In this document: positions 54,101 through 62,864 of the stretch, piece after piece
How the letters are laid out: every line of letters starts with the position of its first letter
Numbering within the stretch: the first letter of the stretch is position 1
NCBI RefSeq assembly: GCF_014243395.1
Contig: NZ_JACLCP010000001.1
Location: 1,116,001-1,180,000, forward strand
Source: Winogradskyella flava
GTDB lineage: Bacteria; Bacteroidota; Bacteroidia; Flavobacteriales; Flavobacteriaceae
Direction: 5' to 3'
DNA: 64,000 nucleotides
Notes under the pieces: generated by a model
Told to the model about the DNA's origin: nothing
The model's input: the letters and a program-made list of their open reading frames with translations, nothing else
The model's database searches: none
Made by a program: the position numbers and the translations under genes

Positions 54101-54791
54101 AGTCGATATTGGTACTAGGAACTCCAGGAAAAGAAGCAACAATAATATCTGATTCTATGCTATTAGTTGAAGTTGAAGTAACCGTACCTACAAGTCTAAG
54201 ACCAGGAGATGGTACGGCAGGAGATATATCCCAAGCATTATTTTGTATTACACGTAACCAACCACCATTAGTAGTTGCGCCCCATGCATAAAGCCTAAAA
54301 GTTATGGTGCCTGATACTCCTGATAAGACTCCTAGACCAGGTAAATTAAAATTAGTAGTCGTAAGAGATGCCAGTGTTTGAGACCCACTTGGAAGTGCTA
54401 TACCCGCAGAAGTAAAGCCATCTAAACTATAAAAAATTTGCCATTCACTTGGTCCATTTCCGTTTCTTCTCAGGCGAATATCTAATTCGTCCAAAGCAAT
54501 TTCAAAAGTTGTATTTGCAGTAACTGACCATTCGATGTAATCATTATTGGCTTCGGCTGTCGCTTGGTCACCACCAATTGTCCATCCATTAGAAGTAAAA
54601 TTTGCGTTACCTGAATTGCTAAGCGCTATACCAGTGCCACGAGTAAATCCAATTGAAGACACAGTTGAAATGTTGTCAGTGGCAGTAGGCCCAACAATAT
54701 TAGGTCGATCTATGGTTGTAAAAGTCTGACTAAATCCGAGTCCTACCGTTAATACAGTGGCAATTAACAAGAAAATGTAATTTTTTTTCAT
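51195..54791 (-). CDS. Large secreted protein with T9SS type A sorting domain
   Basis: A 1198-residue surface or secreted protein. The signal peptide MKKNYIFLLIATVLTVGLGF is cleaved near SQ; the chosen ATG at 54791 begins it, while an in-frame ATG at 54896 would prepend 35 residues including Cys clusters. The body is made of beta-rich Asn/Thr/Gly segments, including an FDTATNWTY-type jelly-roll region near residue 500 and a parallel-beta-like stretch (VIDGTYSVIGNVQINDFIV) near 680. The C-terminus (LEIFAIANPKQLVVKGQLES ... SGVYIVQLQ ... KVILK) is a type A sorting domain, which directs export by the type IX system and is removed. No enzyme motif is seen; adhesion or matrix binding is possible. 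Confidence 0.88.
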   Translation of the reverse strand: MKKNYIFLLIATVLTVGLGFSQTFTTIDRPNIVGPTATDNISTVSSIGFTRGTGIALSNSGNANFTSNGWTIGGDQATAEANNDYIEWSVTANTTFEIALDELDIRLRRNGNGPSEWQIFYSLDGFTSAGIALPSGSQTLASLTTTNFNLPGLGVLSGVSGTITFRLYAWGATTNGGWLRVIQNNAWDISPAVPSPGLRLVGTVTSTSTNSIESDIIVASFPGVPSTNIDYTAFNATSGLSAFPSPNSIAIGAFTIRDGGASSPDSDTDATTLNSITFDVENSENIAALAIFDGFVNVAEVTSVTDLTTFTGLNLIAPDDNTKDFFVFATFKSTVTDNEQIQLTVNSVTTPATGSSLFASGDAGAAETSIAGDDNRIEVTADQFQFVQQPTDGNQSEVMVPYPTIEAVDANLNRDLDANITGIDVTTTFGASSIVGETYDMVNGFATLDNVVFTAEEANRNLIATSTSPSLSGSSTVFDINGPLISIAGQNFDTATNWTYTTSIPPFGTVADWGDTIGYFGEIALVDAAPIDSPLFSDEIFGENDLNDVNNPFAVLTFANIDISVYNEVRIEFDWQVVGYNNNANDIQYRLFINGSASGGWVTVFDGNGSINDDQGRVKIDVPDGNTTVGLQVRLRNNRTDGYSGFDNFRIVSEFDGLVYTDIGGWKDNIEPDATTGAQDALVIDGTYSVIGNVQINDFIVNVGAQTIITVAQSLTINGDLVNNGSLELTSTSDTYSSLIVNGTSSGDVTYNRHVNQFQSIPGATTGENDLIAAPVTNSNQDFQALANANPVIPTGTINTVPSFLFGPFDNNENAYVNYNDSNLTDPVEPGIGYRTASTTPGGSLFTFVGDVETGNVSVPITVGTGSIFNLIGNPYPSYLSLSDFLDANNSLFDPGSSGVYGYPGDLTSGFTVWNQGYSDANMGAVITPGQGFLVASAAGGGTISFTPAMRSIGTSDDFILGRDAEVVPINAYLNLELSGNEKKFRTDLYFNENASLGMDAGYDAVIFNEQTPDFAIYSHLVEDNLNKDMAVQSVDYDALDNIIIPIGVNALQGEQIKFSIADTNIPEDVSIFLEDNLNNTFTDLRAGDYNITPSTALADTGRFYIHFSREQLGVADDILNGLEIFAIANPKQLVVKGQLESNTVLQVIDIQGRIMTTSQLSSNATRHSIDVSNLTSGVYIVQLQNSEATRTQKVILK

Positions 54792-54867
54792 TTTTTTAAA
54801 TTTTAAATTTAAAAAACACTTACATATCTTATTGATAAGTAAGGTTTTAAGCAAATTGAGGGTTTGG

Positions 54868-54875
54868 CAAAGGTA
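54868..54875 (-). promoter_or_regulatory. Putative -7 box of the T9SS substrate gene
   Basis: On the minus strand this reads TACCTTTG, an exact TANNTTTG match, about 77 bases upstream of the ATG at 54791. It lies downstream of the alternative ATG at 54896, so the shorter protein is favoured. Confidence 0.45.
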
Positions 54876-55014
54876 ACAAAATTTGGGAAATATCATATTT
54901 TTTATCGGAAATACCTAGGCAAATATGAATTAGTTGGAATGATTTTAAAATTTCCAATATTAAGAGACTTTAGTTTAAAGTTGACTTTCAATTATAAAGT
55001 CTTCAGATTTGTTT

Positions 55015-55022
55015 TAGATTTG
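55015..55022 (+). promoter_or_regulatory. Putative -7 box of the polysaccharide cluster
   Basis: TAGATTTG matches TANNTTTG. Transcription would begin near 55028, on top of the in-frame ATG at 55027, so translation should begin at the ATG at 55081 with a leader of about 50 bases. Confidence 0.45.
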
Positions 55023-55080
55023 CAAAATGATTGACCAATTGCTAAAATTGGTTAATAAACCTAAATCAAGTAATTTTAAA

Positions 55081-56196
55081 ATGAGTAAAGTTGCATTTAT
55101 CACAGGGGTAACAGGTCAGGATGGCGCTTACCTCAGTGAATTTTTGTTAAAGAAAGGTTATAGGGTACATGGCTTAAAGCGTCGTTCCTCACTCTTCAAT
55201 ACGGATAGGATAGATCATTTGTATCAGGACCCTCATGTAGATAATCGCAATTTTCATCTCCATTATGGAGATATGACAGATAGCACAAATCTTATCAGAT
55301 TGATTAAGGAAATTCAGCCTGATGAAATATATAACCTTGCAGCAATGAGTCACGTGGCAGTATCATTTGAAATGCCAGAATATACAGGTAATGCCGATGG
55401 ATTGGGTACGCTCAGAATATTGGACGCAGTTCGTTTACTTGGACTTGAGAAAAAGACAAGGATATATCAAGCCTCAACATCCGAATTATATGGTAAGGTA
55501 CAAGAAGTTCCTCAGACAGAAACTACGCCATTCTACCCGCGTTCACCTTATGCAGTTGCTAAAATGTATGCGTATTGGATTACTGTTAATTATAGAGAAG
55601 CTTATGGTATGTATGCTTGTAATGGTATATTATTTAATCATGAGTCGCCAATACGCGGTGAAACTTTTGTCACAAGAAAAATCACAAGGGCCGTTTCAAG
55701 AATTGCATTAGGGCTGCAAGACAAATTCTATTTAGGCAATTTAGATGCTCAGCGTGATTGGGGACATGCTAAAGATTATGTACGTATGATGTGGATGATA
55801 TTACAGGCAGAGGAAGCTGAAGACTGGGTCATAGCTACAGGGAAAACAACTACTGTGCGCGATTTTGTGCGCATGAGCTTTGCACAGATTGGTGTAGACT
55901 TAGAGTTTAAAGGCGAGGGGGAAACAGAAAAAGCTTATGTCTTAAAATGCAATAATCCTAATTACCAATTAGAAACAGGCAAAGAAGTCTTGGCCGTAGA
56001 TCCAAGATATTTTAGGCCTACTGAAGTAGATTTACTTATTGGTGATGCTTCAAAAGCAAAAGAAAAATTAGGCTGGGAATGCAAGTATGATTTGCAAGAT
56101 TTGATAACAGATATGATGCAAAGCGACTTAAAGTTAATGAAAGAACAGCAGTACCTTGAAGATGGAGGCTATAAAACCATGAATTATTTTGAGTAA
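55081..56196 (+). CDS. gmd: GDP-mannose 4,6-dehydratase
   Basis: A 371-residue SDR-superfamily enzyme converting GDP-mannose to GDP-4-keto-6-deoxymannose, the precursor of GDP-fucose and related deoxysugars. The N-terminus [20 protein letters not shown] has the NADP-binding GxxGxx[28 protein letters not shown] with the catalytic Thr/Ser-Glu, [10 protein letters not shown] (YxxxK) and [15 protein letters not shown] are diagnostic. An upstream in-frame ATG (55027) adds 18 unlike residues and sits at the predicted transcription start, so it is rejected. It heads the polysaccharide operon and overlaps fcl. Confidence 0.96.
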   Translation: MSKVAFITGVTGQDGAYLSEFLLKKGYRVHGLKRRSSLFNTDRIDHLYQDPHVDNRNFHLHYGDMTDSTNLIRLIKEIQPDEIYNLAAMSHVAVSFEMPEYTGNADGLGTLRILDAVRLLGLEKKTRIYQASTSELYGKVQEVPQTETTPFYPRSPYAVAKMYAYWITVNYREAYGMYACNGILFNHESPIRGETFVTRKITRAVSRIALGLQDKFYLGNLDAQRDWGHAKDYVRMMWMILQAEEAEDWVIATGKTTTVRDFVRMSFAQIGVDLEFKGEGETEKAYVLKCNNPNYQLETGKEVLAVDPRYFRPTEVDLLIGDASKAKEKLGWECKYDLQDLITDMMQSDLKLMKEQQYLEDGGYKTMNYFE

Positions 56197-57151
56197 AATA
56201 ATAAATAAAGATTCAAAAATATATATAGCAGGTCATCGAGGTATGGTTGGTTCTGCTATTTGGCGCGCTTTAGATTCAGAAGGTTATAGTAATTTAATTG
56301 GAAAAACGAGTAAGGAGTTAGATCTTAGAAATCAATTGGCGGTCAATAGATTTCTTAACACTGAACAACCAGATGTTATTATAAGCGCTGCAGCGAGAGT
56401 TGGAGGTATTTTGGCTAACAATGACAACCCATATCCATTTCTAATGGAAAACCTTCAAATTCAAAATAACCTGATTGACGGCGCACATAAAGGAGAAGTG
56501 GCTAAGTTTATTTTTTTGGGAAGTTCATGTATTTATCCAAAATACGCACCGCAACCTTTAAAGGAGGAATATCTTTTAACAGATAGTCTGGAGCCAACTA
56601 ATCAATGGTATGCTCTAGCCAAGATTGCAGGCGTAAAAGCGTGTGAAGCGATAAGAAAACAATACGGAAAGGATTTTGTGAGTCTAATGCCTACAAATTT
56701 ATATGGACCAAATGATAACTTTGATTTAAATAATTCTCATGTATTACCGGCAATGTTAAGGAAATTTCACGAGGCCAAGGAAAATGATCATTCACCAGTA
56801 ACACTGTGGGGAAGTGGCACTCCAATGCGTGAATTTTTGCATGTTGATGATTTAGCTCAAGCAGCATTGTTTGCCTTAGAAAATGTCTTGCCTGACCATC
56901 TTTATAATGTTGGTACTGGTACTGATTTGACTATTAAAGAATTGGCAAATGCAATTCAAAATGTTGTTGGTCATAATGGCGGTGTGGTTTGGGATACTAG
57001 TAAACCAGACGGGACACCAAGAAAGCTAATGGACAGCTCAAAATTGCAAGCTATAGGTTGGCAGCCAACAATTGGTTTAAAACAAGGTATTGCCAAGACC
57101 TACCAATGGTATTTAAATAGTACGGAAATTAAAATAAATAACCCTATATGA
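56189..57151 (+). CDS. fcl: GDP-L-fucose synthase
   Basis: A 320-residue SDR epimerase/reductase turning GDP-4-keto-6-deoxymannose into GDP-L-fucose, the step after Gmd. It has the N-terminal [31 protein letters not shown] with catalytic Ser, and YALAKIAG (YxxxK), followed by [12 protein letters not shown] and [14 protein letters not shown]. Translation begins at TTG 56189 inside the last codons of gmd. The next gene overlaps its stop by four bases. Confidence 0.95.
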   Translation: MSKIINKDSKIYIAGHRGMVGSAIWRALDSEGYSNLIGKTSKELDLRNQLAVNRFLNTEQPDVIISAAARVGGILANNDNPYPFLMENLQIQNNLIDGAHKGEVAKFIFLGSSCIYPKYAPQPLKEEYLLTDSLEPTNQWYALAKIAGVKACEAIRKQYGKDFVSLMPTNLYGPNDNFDLNNSHVLPAMLRKFHEAKENDHSPVTLWGSGTPMREFLHVDDLAQAALFALENVLPDHLYNVGTGTDLTIKELANAIQNVVGHNGGVVWDTSKPDGTPRKLMDSSKLQAIGWQPTIGLKQGIAKTYQWYLNSTEIKINNPI

Positions 57152-58104
57152 AAAACTTTGCCCTAATAGGTGCTTCAGGTTATATCGCACCAAGACATAT
57201 GCGTGCCATTAAGGATACTGGAAATCGATTAATAGCTGCATTAGATCCATATGATGGTATTGGCATCATGGATAGTCATTTTCCTGAGGCTAGTTTTTTT
57301 ACGGAGTTCGAGCGCTTTGACCGCTTTGTAGATAAATGGCATCGTGATAGCGGAAATAAAATTGAGTATGTCTCCATCTGTTCGCCAAACTATTTACACG
57401 ACTCACATATAAGGTTTGCTTTAAAAAATGGTGCAGATGCCATTTGTGAAAAACCGCTAGTTTTAAATCCTTGGAATATTGATCAATTAAGACTAATTGA
57501 AAAGGAAACAGGGCAAAAGATTTATAATATACTTCAATTAAGATTACATGATTCAATTATCGCATTAAAAAAAAGAATTGCAAAAGAACTCAAAGAGAAT
57601 CCAAATAAAGTTTACGATATAGATTTGACCTATCTCACTTCTAGAGGTAAATGGTATTTTGTATCGTGGAAAGGGGACCAAACGAAATCGGGTGGTATTG
57701 CTTCTAATATAGGTGTTCACTTTTTTGATATGTTGTGTTGGATTTTTGGTGAAGTAGAAGAGAATAAAGTACATTTAAAAACTGCTGACGCCAATGCAGG
57801 TTATTTAAAGTTAAAAAATGCCAATGTAAAATGGTTTTTATCTGTTAATTACGATTATATCCCTAATGAAATCAAAGATAAAGGGTTAACAACCTTTAGA
57901 TCTATAACGGTTAATGGAGAAGCGATTGAGTTTAGCGGTGGATTTACGGAATTGCATACACGCAGCTATGAGCAGATTATTAAGGGCAATGGCTTTGGTT
58001 TAGATGAAGCCTATGGCTCTATAAATACAGTGTCTCAAATAAGAAATTTAGAACCGTTGGGTCTAGTTGGAGATTATCATCCGTTTTGTAAAAAGATAAA
58101 ATAA
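57148..58104 (+). CDS. wbpB: UDP-GlcNAc-uronate 3-dehydrogenase (WbpB/WlbA type)
   Basis: A 318-residue Gfo/Idh/MocA oxidoreductase. The sequence [40 protein letters not shown] and [13 protein letters not shown] is very close in pattern to WbpB/WlbA, which oxidises C3 of UDP-N-acetylglucosaminuronic acid as the first step toward 2,3-diacetamido-uronic acids of O-antigens. The catalytic Lys lies in the EKP motif and the C-terminal half has [15 protein letters not shown]. The partner dehydrogenase and aminotransferase (WbpA, WbpE) are not in the window and may lie beyond 64000. Confidence 0.92.
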   Translation: MKNFALIGASGYIAPRHMRAIKDTGNRLIAALDPYDGIGIMDSHFPEASFFTEFERFDRFVDKWHRDSGNKIEYVSICSPNYLHDSHIRFALKNGADAICEKPLVLNPWNIDQLRLIEKETGQKIYNILQLRLHDSIIALKKRIAKELKENPNKVYDIDLTYLTSRGKWYFVSWKGDQTKSGGIASNIGVHFFDMLCWIFGEVEENKVHLKTADANAGYLKLKNANVKWFLSVNYDYIPNEIKDKGLTTFRSITVNGEAIEFSGGFTELHTRSYEQIIKGNGFGLDEAYGSINTVSQIRNLEPLGLVGDYHPFCKKIK

Positions 58105-58676
58105 TGGCAGACCATTTTGTACATGAATCTAGTTATGTTGATGAGAATGTTAGCATAGGAGACAATACCAAGGTTTGGCATTTTTCGCATATACTGTCAA
58201 ATACAACTATTGGTAAAAATTGTTCTTTTGGACAAAATTGTGTGGTTGGACCAAGAGTTAATATTGGAAATGGTGTCAAGGTACAAAACAATATCTCCAT
58301 TTATGAAGGTGTAGAAATAGAAGACGATGTGTTTTTGGGCCCCTCTATGGTATTTACAAACGTTATCAATCCCAGAAGTTTTATTGTGAGACGAGAAGAA
58401 TTTAAAAAAACACTTCTCAAGCGTGGCTGCTCTGTAGGCGCTAATACGACTATTGTATGTGGGAACACTATTGGTGCATATGCCTTTATTGGTGCAGGTA
58501 CAGTAGTGACTAAAGACGTACCGAATTACGCTTTGATTGTCGGTAATCCATCTCGTCAAATCGGATGGGTCAGTAAGGCAGGTCATAAATTGATTTTTGA
58601 CGAAAAGGGTATTGCTACTTGCAAGGTATCGCAAGAAACTTACATGTTGGAAAACGGCAAGGTGAGAACACTATAA
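58104..58676 (+). CDS. wbpD: UDP-3-amino-GlcNAc-uronate N-acetyltransferase (WbpD/WlbB type)
   Basis: A 190-residue left-handed beta-helix acetyltransferase, the length of WbpD. Hexapeptide repeats run through most of the protein ([67 protein letters not shown]). It N-acetylates the 3-amino group made by the WbpB/WbpE pair, using acetyl-CoA. The catalytic His is probably in VWHFSH. It overlaps wbpB by one base, confirming operon structure. Confidence 0.92.
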   Translation: MADHFVHESSYVDENVSIGDNTKVWHFSHILSNTTIGKNCSFGQNCVVGPRVNIGNGVKVQNNISIYEGVEIEDDVFLGPSMVFTNVINPRSFIVRREEFKKTLLKRGCSVGANTTIVCGNTIGAYAFIGAGTVVTKDVPNYALIVGNPSRQIGWVSKAGHKLIFDEKGIATCKVSQETYMLENGKVRTL

Positions 58677-58693
58677 TTACCACTGGTAGACCA

Positions 58694-59971
58694 TTGAAAA
58701 ATACTCTTAAATTCATACAACGCTTAAAGGCATCTTTATATGTGCGCAATGTAGCCACCTTGGCCGGGGGAACAACCTTTGCCCAGGCCATATCTGTGTT
58801 TACGGCACCCATTTTATACCGTATTTATTCTAAGGTAGATTACGGGACTTTAGGATTGTACATGGCTATTGTGGGTGTTGTTGGGGTGTTTTCAACATTT
58901 CAATATTTTCAACCTATTTTGTTAGAAAAAAATGATGATGATGCCAAGAAAGTGATGTGGCTAAATCGCCTTATTAATTTGGTAACTACATTAGCTGTAT
59001 TGCTGTTAGTGCTTTTATTTGGTGACAATCTTTCGAGATTATTAGGAAATGAAAAGTTAATGCCATGGCTTTATTTAGCGCCGATATCGATATTTTTTTC
59101 GGGACAAGGTCAGATATTTGGCATATGGGCCAACAGAAAGAAGAAATACAAAATATTATCGTTTAATACCATATTAACGGCAGTATTGGTGCCTTTGGTT
59201 TCTATAACTATTGGGCTATATAACAACGGGCCATTGGGTTTGTTTCTGGGCTTGTTGATAAGCCATGTGGTGCCACCAATTGTGTTACTTATTAGGTTAA
59301 CAAAGTATGATGATCTAGGACTAAAGTATTTTGATTGGGAGGTTATTAAAGGAAAAGCCAAAGAGCACAAGAACTTTCCAAGTTACACCCTGCCTTCTGC
59401 TTTCATTAATAGACTGACCAATCAGTTACCAGTATTTATGTTGAGTGCTTATGCTGGGCCAGCGGTAGTTGGTGTCTATAATCTCTGTGTACGTATGTTG
59501 GGCTTGCCCATTAATTTAATTGGTAATGCCATCACTAGGGTGTTTCAGCAAAAGGCTGTGGAAGAATACAATGAAAGAGGTGATTTTAAAAATGTGTTTG
59601 TTAAAACTTTTAAAACACTGAGCCTAATTGCCATACCGGGCTTGATTCTTATTTTGATATTAGGGCCAAAGCTTTTTTCTTTTGTCTTTGGTCCTGAATG
59701 GCGAGAAAGCGGCGTTTTTGCTCAAATTTTAATCATTATGTTTGCTTTAAAGCTTATAATATCACCTCTATCATATGCATTTTATATTAAGAAGAAACTC
59801 AAAGAAGATATGTTCTTACATTTGTATATTTTGGTTTCTATGGTGATTATATTTTTAATTGGCTTTAATACGACTGATAATCACAAGAATGTAATACTTT
59901 TATACGCGATTAATTATTGTTTAATATATTCGGTCTATTTAACAAGGGCTTATAATTTGTCTAAAAAATAA
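58694..59971 (+). CDS. Polysaccharide flippase, Wzx-like
   Basis: A 425-residue multi-pass membrane protein of the MOP superfamily. It begins with a basic cytoplasmic segment (KNTLKFIQRLKASLYVRNVA) and then the Wzx-like LAGGTTFAQAISVFTAPIL, with about 12 helices. It would move lipid-linked repeat units across the inner membrane. The TTG at 58694 is preferred, 17 bases after the wbpD stop. An in-frame TTG at 58619 would overlap wbpD by 58 bases and add 25 polar residues. No polymerase (Wzy) or ligase is visible in the window. Confidence 0.85.
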   Translation: MKNTLKFIQRLKASLYVRNVATLAGGTTFAQAISVFTAPILYRIYSKVDYGTLGLYMAIVGVVGVFSTFQYFQPILLEKNDDDAKKVMWLNRLINLVTTLAVLLLVLLFGDNLSRLLGNEKLMPWLYLAPISIFFSGQGQIFGIWANRKKKYKILSFNTILTAVLVPLVSITIGLYNNGPLGLFLGLLISHVVPPIVLLIRLTKYDDLGLKYFDWEVIKGKAKEHKNFPSYTLPSAFINRLTNQLPVFMLSAYAGPAVVGVYNLCVRMLGLPINLIGNAITRVFQQKAVEEYNERGDFKNVFVKTFKTLSLIAIPGLILILILGPKLFSFVFGPEWRESGVFAQILIIMFALKLIISPLSYAFYIKKKLKEDMFLHLYILVSMVIIFLIGFNTTDNHKNVILLYAINYCLIYSVYLTRAYNLSKK

Positions 59972-59977
59972 TTATTA

Positions 59978-60628
59978 GTGAAAATCTCAATATTTGAAAG
60001 GTATCTATATCTAATTACACCAAACTTTTTGTTAAGAAAACTTCTACCGTTTTTTGATAAATTTGATTTTTTAAAGAAGACCAAAAAGACCCAAACTCCT
60101 ATAACATTTGATTTGTGGTATAATCAAAAAGTTAAAGGACATTGCAAGCAGGCCTATTGGCCTGTTCATTCAACCAGTAGAGTATTTAATCCAAAAAACA
60201 TCTATTGTGGTATTGAAACTAGCCCTGGATACAGTCAAGGCAACTATATTCAGGCAATTGGTAAAATTTATATAGGCGATTATACTCAAATTGCACCAAA
60301 CGTAGGTATTATTAGCGCGAACCATGAATTAGAAGATAATAGAAAACACATAGTAAAAGATGTAAAGATAGGGAAGTACTGTTGGATTGGTTTTGGGGCT
60401 GTTATTCTACCAGGAGTAGAATTAGGAGATTACACAATCGTAGGTGCTGGCGCTATTGTGACAAAAAGCTTCAAAGAAGGTTATTGTGTTTTAGCTGGGA
60501 ATCCTGCAAAATTGGTTAAACGTCTAAATAAAGCGGAATGTATTTATCATAAAAGTGACAATGAATACAATGGGTATATAAAAAATACTGACTTCGAAGA
60601 TTTTAGAAAGAAAAATTTAAATGTCTAA
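59978..60628 (+). CDS. Hexapeptide-repeat acyltransferase
   Basis: A 216-residue protein with a basic N-terminal region (residues 1-60) and a C-terminal left-handed beta-helix with hexapeptide repeats (IGDYTQIAPNVGII, HELEDNRKHIVKDVKIGKYCWIG, LPGVELGDYTIVGAGAIVTK). The motif SANHELED resembles the catalytic His loop of maltose/galactoside O-acetyltransferases. It probably O-acetylates a sugar of the repeat unit. It starts with GTG six bases after the flippase and overlaps hisH2 by one base. Confidence 0.85.
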   Translation: MKISIFERYLYLITPNFLLRKLLPFFDKFDFLKKTKKTQTPITFDLWYNQKVKGHCKQAYWPVHSTSRVFNPKNIYCGIETSPGYSQGNYIQAIGKIYIGDYTQIAPNVGIISANHELEDNRKHIVKDVKIGKYCWIGFGAVILPGVELGDYTIVGAGAIVTKSFKEGYCVLAGNPAKLVKRLNKAECIYHKSDNEYNGYIKNTDFEDFRKKNLNV

Positions 60629-61248
60629 TGTTGGTGATTATAGACTACAAAGTAGGTAATTTAACCTCGGTTCAAAAGATGTTAAAGAAAGTAGGTTGCA
60701 GTGATGCTGTAATTTCTTCTGACCCAGAGGTTATTGTAAAAGCCTCAAAGCTCGTCTTACCAGGTGTAGGGCATTTTGATTATGGCATGAAACAGCTAAA
60801 ATTATCTGGTTTAATTGATGTGCTTAACACACAAGTTGTAGAACATAAAATCCCAATTTTGGGTATTTGTTTGGGAGCGCAGTTATTGACCCGAGGTAGT
60901 GAAGAGGGCAGTGAAAAAGGCTTAGGCTGGATAGAGGCAGACACCATTTTGTTTGATCAAAGCAAATTTGACCAAAAGTTAAAAATCCCGCACATGGGCT
61001 GGAGTAATGTTAATTTTAATAGCGATATACCCTTGTTTAAGGATATGCCTCTAGCATCTCGCTTTTATTTTGTTCATAAATATCATATGGTTTGTGATGA
61101 AGGAGCGGACAATTTAGTTTCGGCAAAATATGGCTATAAATTTGCAGCTGGAATAGGTAAAAACAATATTATAGGCGTTCAGTTCCACCCCGAAAAAAGT
61201 CATAAATTTGGTATGCAACTTATGCGTAATTTTATAACATATTATTAA
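60628..61248 (+). CDS. hisH: HisH-like glutamine amidotransferase of the acetamidino system
   Basis: A 206-residue class I glutaminase that releases ammonia for a HisF-like partner. Catalytic residues are intact: Cys81 in GICLGAQLL, His187 and Glu189 in QFHPEKSH. The oxyanion region PGVGHFDYGM is present. Given wbpB, wbpD, a HisF paralogue and WbpG in the same operon, it is HisH2 of the surface-polysaccharide pathway (compare P. aeruginosa O5), not histidine biosynthesis. Unusually it is separated from hisF2 by a sulfotransferase gene. Confidence 0.88.
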   Translation: MLVIIDYKVGNLTSVQKMLKKVGCSDAVISSDPEVIVKASKLVLPGVGHFDYGMKQLKLSGLIDVLNTQVVEHKIPILGICLGAQLLTRGSEEGSEKGLGWIEADTILFDQSKFDQKLKIPHMGWSNVNFNSDIPLFKDMPLASRFYFVHKYHMVCDEGADNLVSAKYGYKFAAGIGKNNIIGVQFHPEKSHKFGMQLMRNFITYY

Positions 61249-61250
61249 TT

Positions 61251-62081
61251 TTGAAAGGCAGACTACCTGATTTTATGATTATAGGCGCCATGAAAAGTGG
61301 CACCACTAGCTTACATGACTATCTTGGTAAGCATCCTCAGATATTTACATCCAAAGTAAAAGAGATTCATTATTTTGCTAATGATAAGTATCAGAAATAC
61401 GATTTAGAATGGTACAAAAATCACTTTATATCCGAAAAGAAAATAGTGGGCACTTCACCACAAAACTATACGAAGTGCCATAACAAATATTATCAAGACA
61501 TACCAGAGCGCATTAAGAAGCATATTCCGGATATTAAGCTTATTTATATCTTAAGAGATCCGATAGAACGCTACAAATCTCACATACTCGAGAATTATTA
61601 CGGCGAACCTAAAAAAGATATGGTGTATAATATCCAAACCAATCAATATGAAAAAACAGGATTGTATCATTACCAGCTTCAAGAATATTTGAAGTACTTT
61701 GATTTAAGCCAAATTCATATCTTAACCTTAGAAGATTTAAGGGACAATAGATTAGTTACCTTAAATAAAGTGTTTACATTTTTAGGGGTACAAAATATAG
61801 AAGATGAAAGGCTGTTTGATTTTGTGAGCAATGACCATAGAGCAAAGGCACTGCCCTACAATGTAATAAGTACTATACCTTATAGAGCCTTACATAAGTT
61901 TTCTCCAAATTTTGCAAAAAAAATAGTATCAAGTGAGTTGCTCAGAAAAATTATTTTTAAAAAAGGGAAAAAGAGACATTTAAAACCCCAAGAGATTGAA
62001 AGGCTTAAAGTGGTATATAGTGAAGATAAAAAAGCCCTAGAGCAACTCACGGGTTTGTCTTTTGACAAATGGAATTTATAA
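61251..62081 (+). CDS. Sulfotransferase
   Basis: A 276-residue PAPS-dependent sulfotransferase. The 5'-phosphosulfate loop is FMIIGAMKSGTTSLHDYL (residues 8-25) and the 3'-phosphate site includes IYILRDPIERYKSHI near 100. A histidine/acid pair follows (EIHYFAND). The family includes carbohydrate sulfotransferases related to heparan enzymes. In a marine-type polysaccharide operon it likely sulfates a sugar of the glycan. Translation begins at TTG 61251, two bases after hisH2, and ends nine bases before hisF2. Confidence 0.85.
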   Translation: MKGRLPDFMIIGAMKSGTTSLHDYLGKHPQIFTSKVKEIHYFANDKYQKYDLEWYKNHFISEKKIVGTSPQNYTKCHNKYYQDIPERIKKHIPDIKLIYILRDPIERYKSHILENYYGEPKKDMVYNIQTNQYEKTGLYHYQLQEYLKYFDLSQIHILTLEDLRDNRLVTLNKVFTFLGVQNIEDERLFDFVSNDHRAKALPYNVISTIPYRALHKFSPNFAKKIVSSELLRKIIFKKGKKRHLKPQEIERLKVVYSEDKKALEQLTGLSFDKWNL

Positions 62082-62090
62082 CTAATTAAG

Positions 62091-62864
62091 ATGAGACGTA
62101 TCCGTGTTATTCCCATATTATTGATACAAAAAGGTGGTTTGGTAAAATCCATAAACTTTAAAAACCACAATTATATTGGAGATCCTATAAATGCGGTGAA
62201 GATTTTTAACGATAAGGAAGTTGATGAAATCGCCATTATTGATATTTCTGCGACAAAGGAAAACCGTGAACCTAATATTTCTCAAATCAGTGAAATAGCT
62301 GGAGAAGCTTTTATGCCACTTTCTTACGGAGGAGGAATTACGACCTTAAATCAAGTAAAGACAATTTTGTATGAAGGTGCAGAAAAGGTCATACTGAACA
62401 CAAGTGCGTTGGATAACTTAAGGCTGGTGACACAAATTGCGGAACAATTTGGAAGTCAGAGCGCAGTGGTTTCTATTGATGTAAAAAAAGATTGGTTAGG
62501 TAAGTATAGGGTATATAGAAATAATGGCAAAAAAAAGACTAGTTTTGCACCCGAAACCTTTGCAAAAAAAGTGGAGGAAGCTGGTGCAGGTGAGATTATC
62601 TTAATGTCTATTGATAGAGATGGGACTTACAAAGGATTCGATTTAGAACTAATGAAAAATGTTAGTGATGCCGTAAATATACCTGTTGTGGCCGTTGGTG
62701 GCGCATCTCAACTCAATGATTTTGTTGAGGTTGTTAATGTAGGTGGTGCATCCGCTGTTGCCGCAGGGAGCTTGTTTGTATATGCATCTGAGCAAAGAGG
62801 TGTAATGATCAATTACCCAAAGCAAGCACGATTAATGAATGCTATTTTTGAAAAAATAATATGA
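62091..62864 (+). CDS. hisF: HisF paralogue, HisF2/AglZ type acetamidino protein
   Basis: A 257-residue (beta/alpha)8-barrel of the HisF family. It aligns with HisF throughout: RVIPILLIQKGGLVKSINF at the start, IGDPINAVKIFNDKEVDEI, MPLSYGGGITTLNQV, SAVVSIDVKKD and SIDRDGTYKGFDLEL, then VPVVAVGGAS-like NIPVVAVGGASQL. The Asp at position 11 that acts as catalytic acid in imidazoleglycerol-phosphate synthase is Leu11. This fits HisF2/AglZ paralogues, which pass ammonia from HisH2 to the WbpG-type amidotransferase. Its stop overlaps the next gene by four bases. Confidence 0.9.
   Translation: MRRIRVIPILLIQKGGLVKSINFKNHNYIGDPINAVKIFNDKEVDEIAIIDISATKENREPNISQISEIAGEAFMPLSYGGGITTLNQVKTILYEGAEKVILNTSALDNLRLVTQIAEQFGSQSAVVSIDVKKDWLGKYRVYRNNGKKKTSFAPETFAKKVEEAGAGEIILMSIDRDGTYKGFDLELMKNVSDAVNIPVVAVGGASQLNDFVEVVNVGGASAVAAGSLFVYASEQRGVMINYPKQARLMNAIFEKII

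Noticed and set aside
54792-54896. Longer N-terminus for the T9SS substrate
   Set aside because: It would put 35 Cys-rich residues before a good signal peptide and begin upstream of the predicted -7 box.
58197-58634. 145-codon open frame on the minus strand within wbpD
   Set aside because: Antisense to hexapeptide repeats of a well-recognised acetyltransferase; the repeat periodicity keeps the other frame open.
60628-62864. hisH and hisF read as histidine biosynthesis genes
   Set aside because: They sit in a polysaccharide operon with wbpB, wbpD and wbpG, no other his gene is present, and HisF lacks Asp11.
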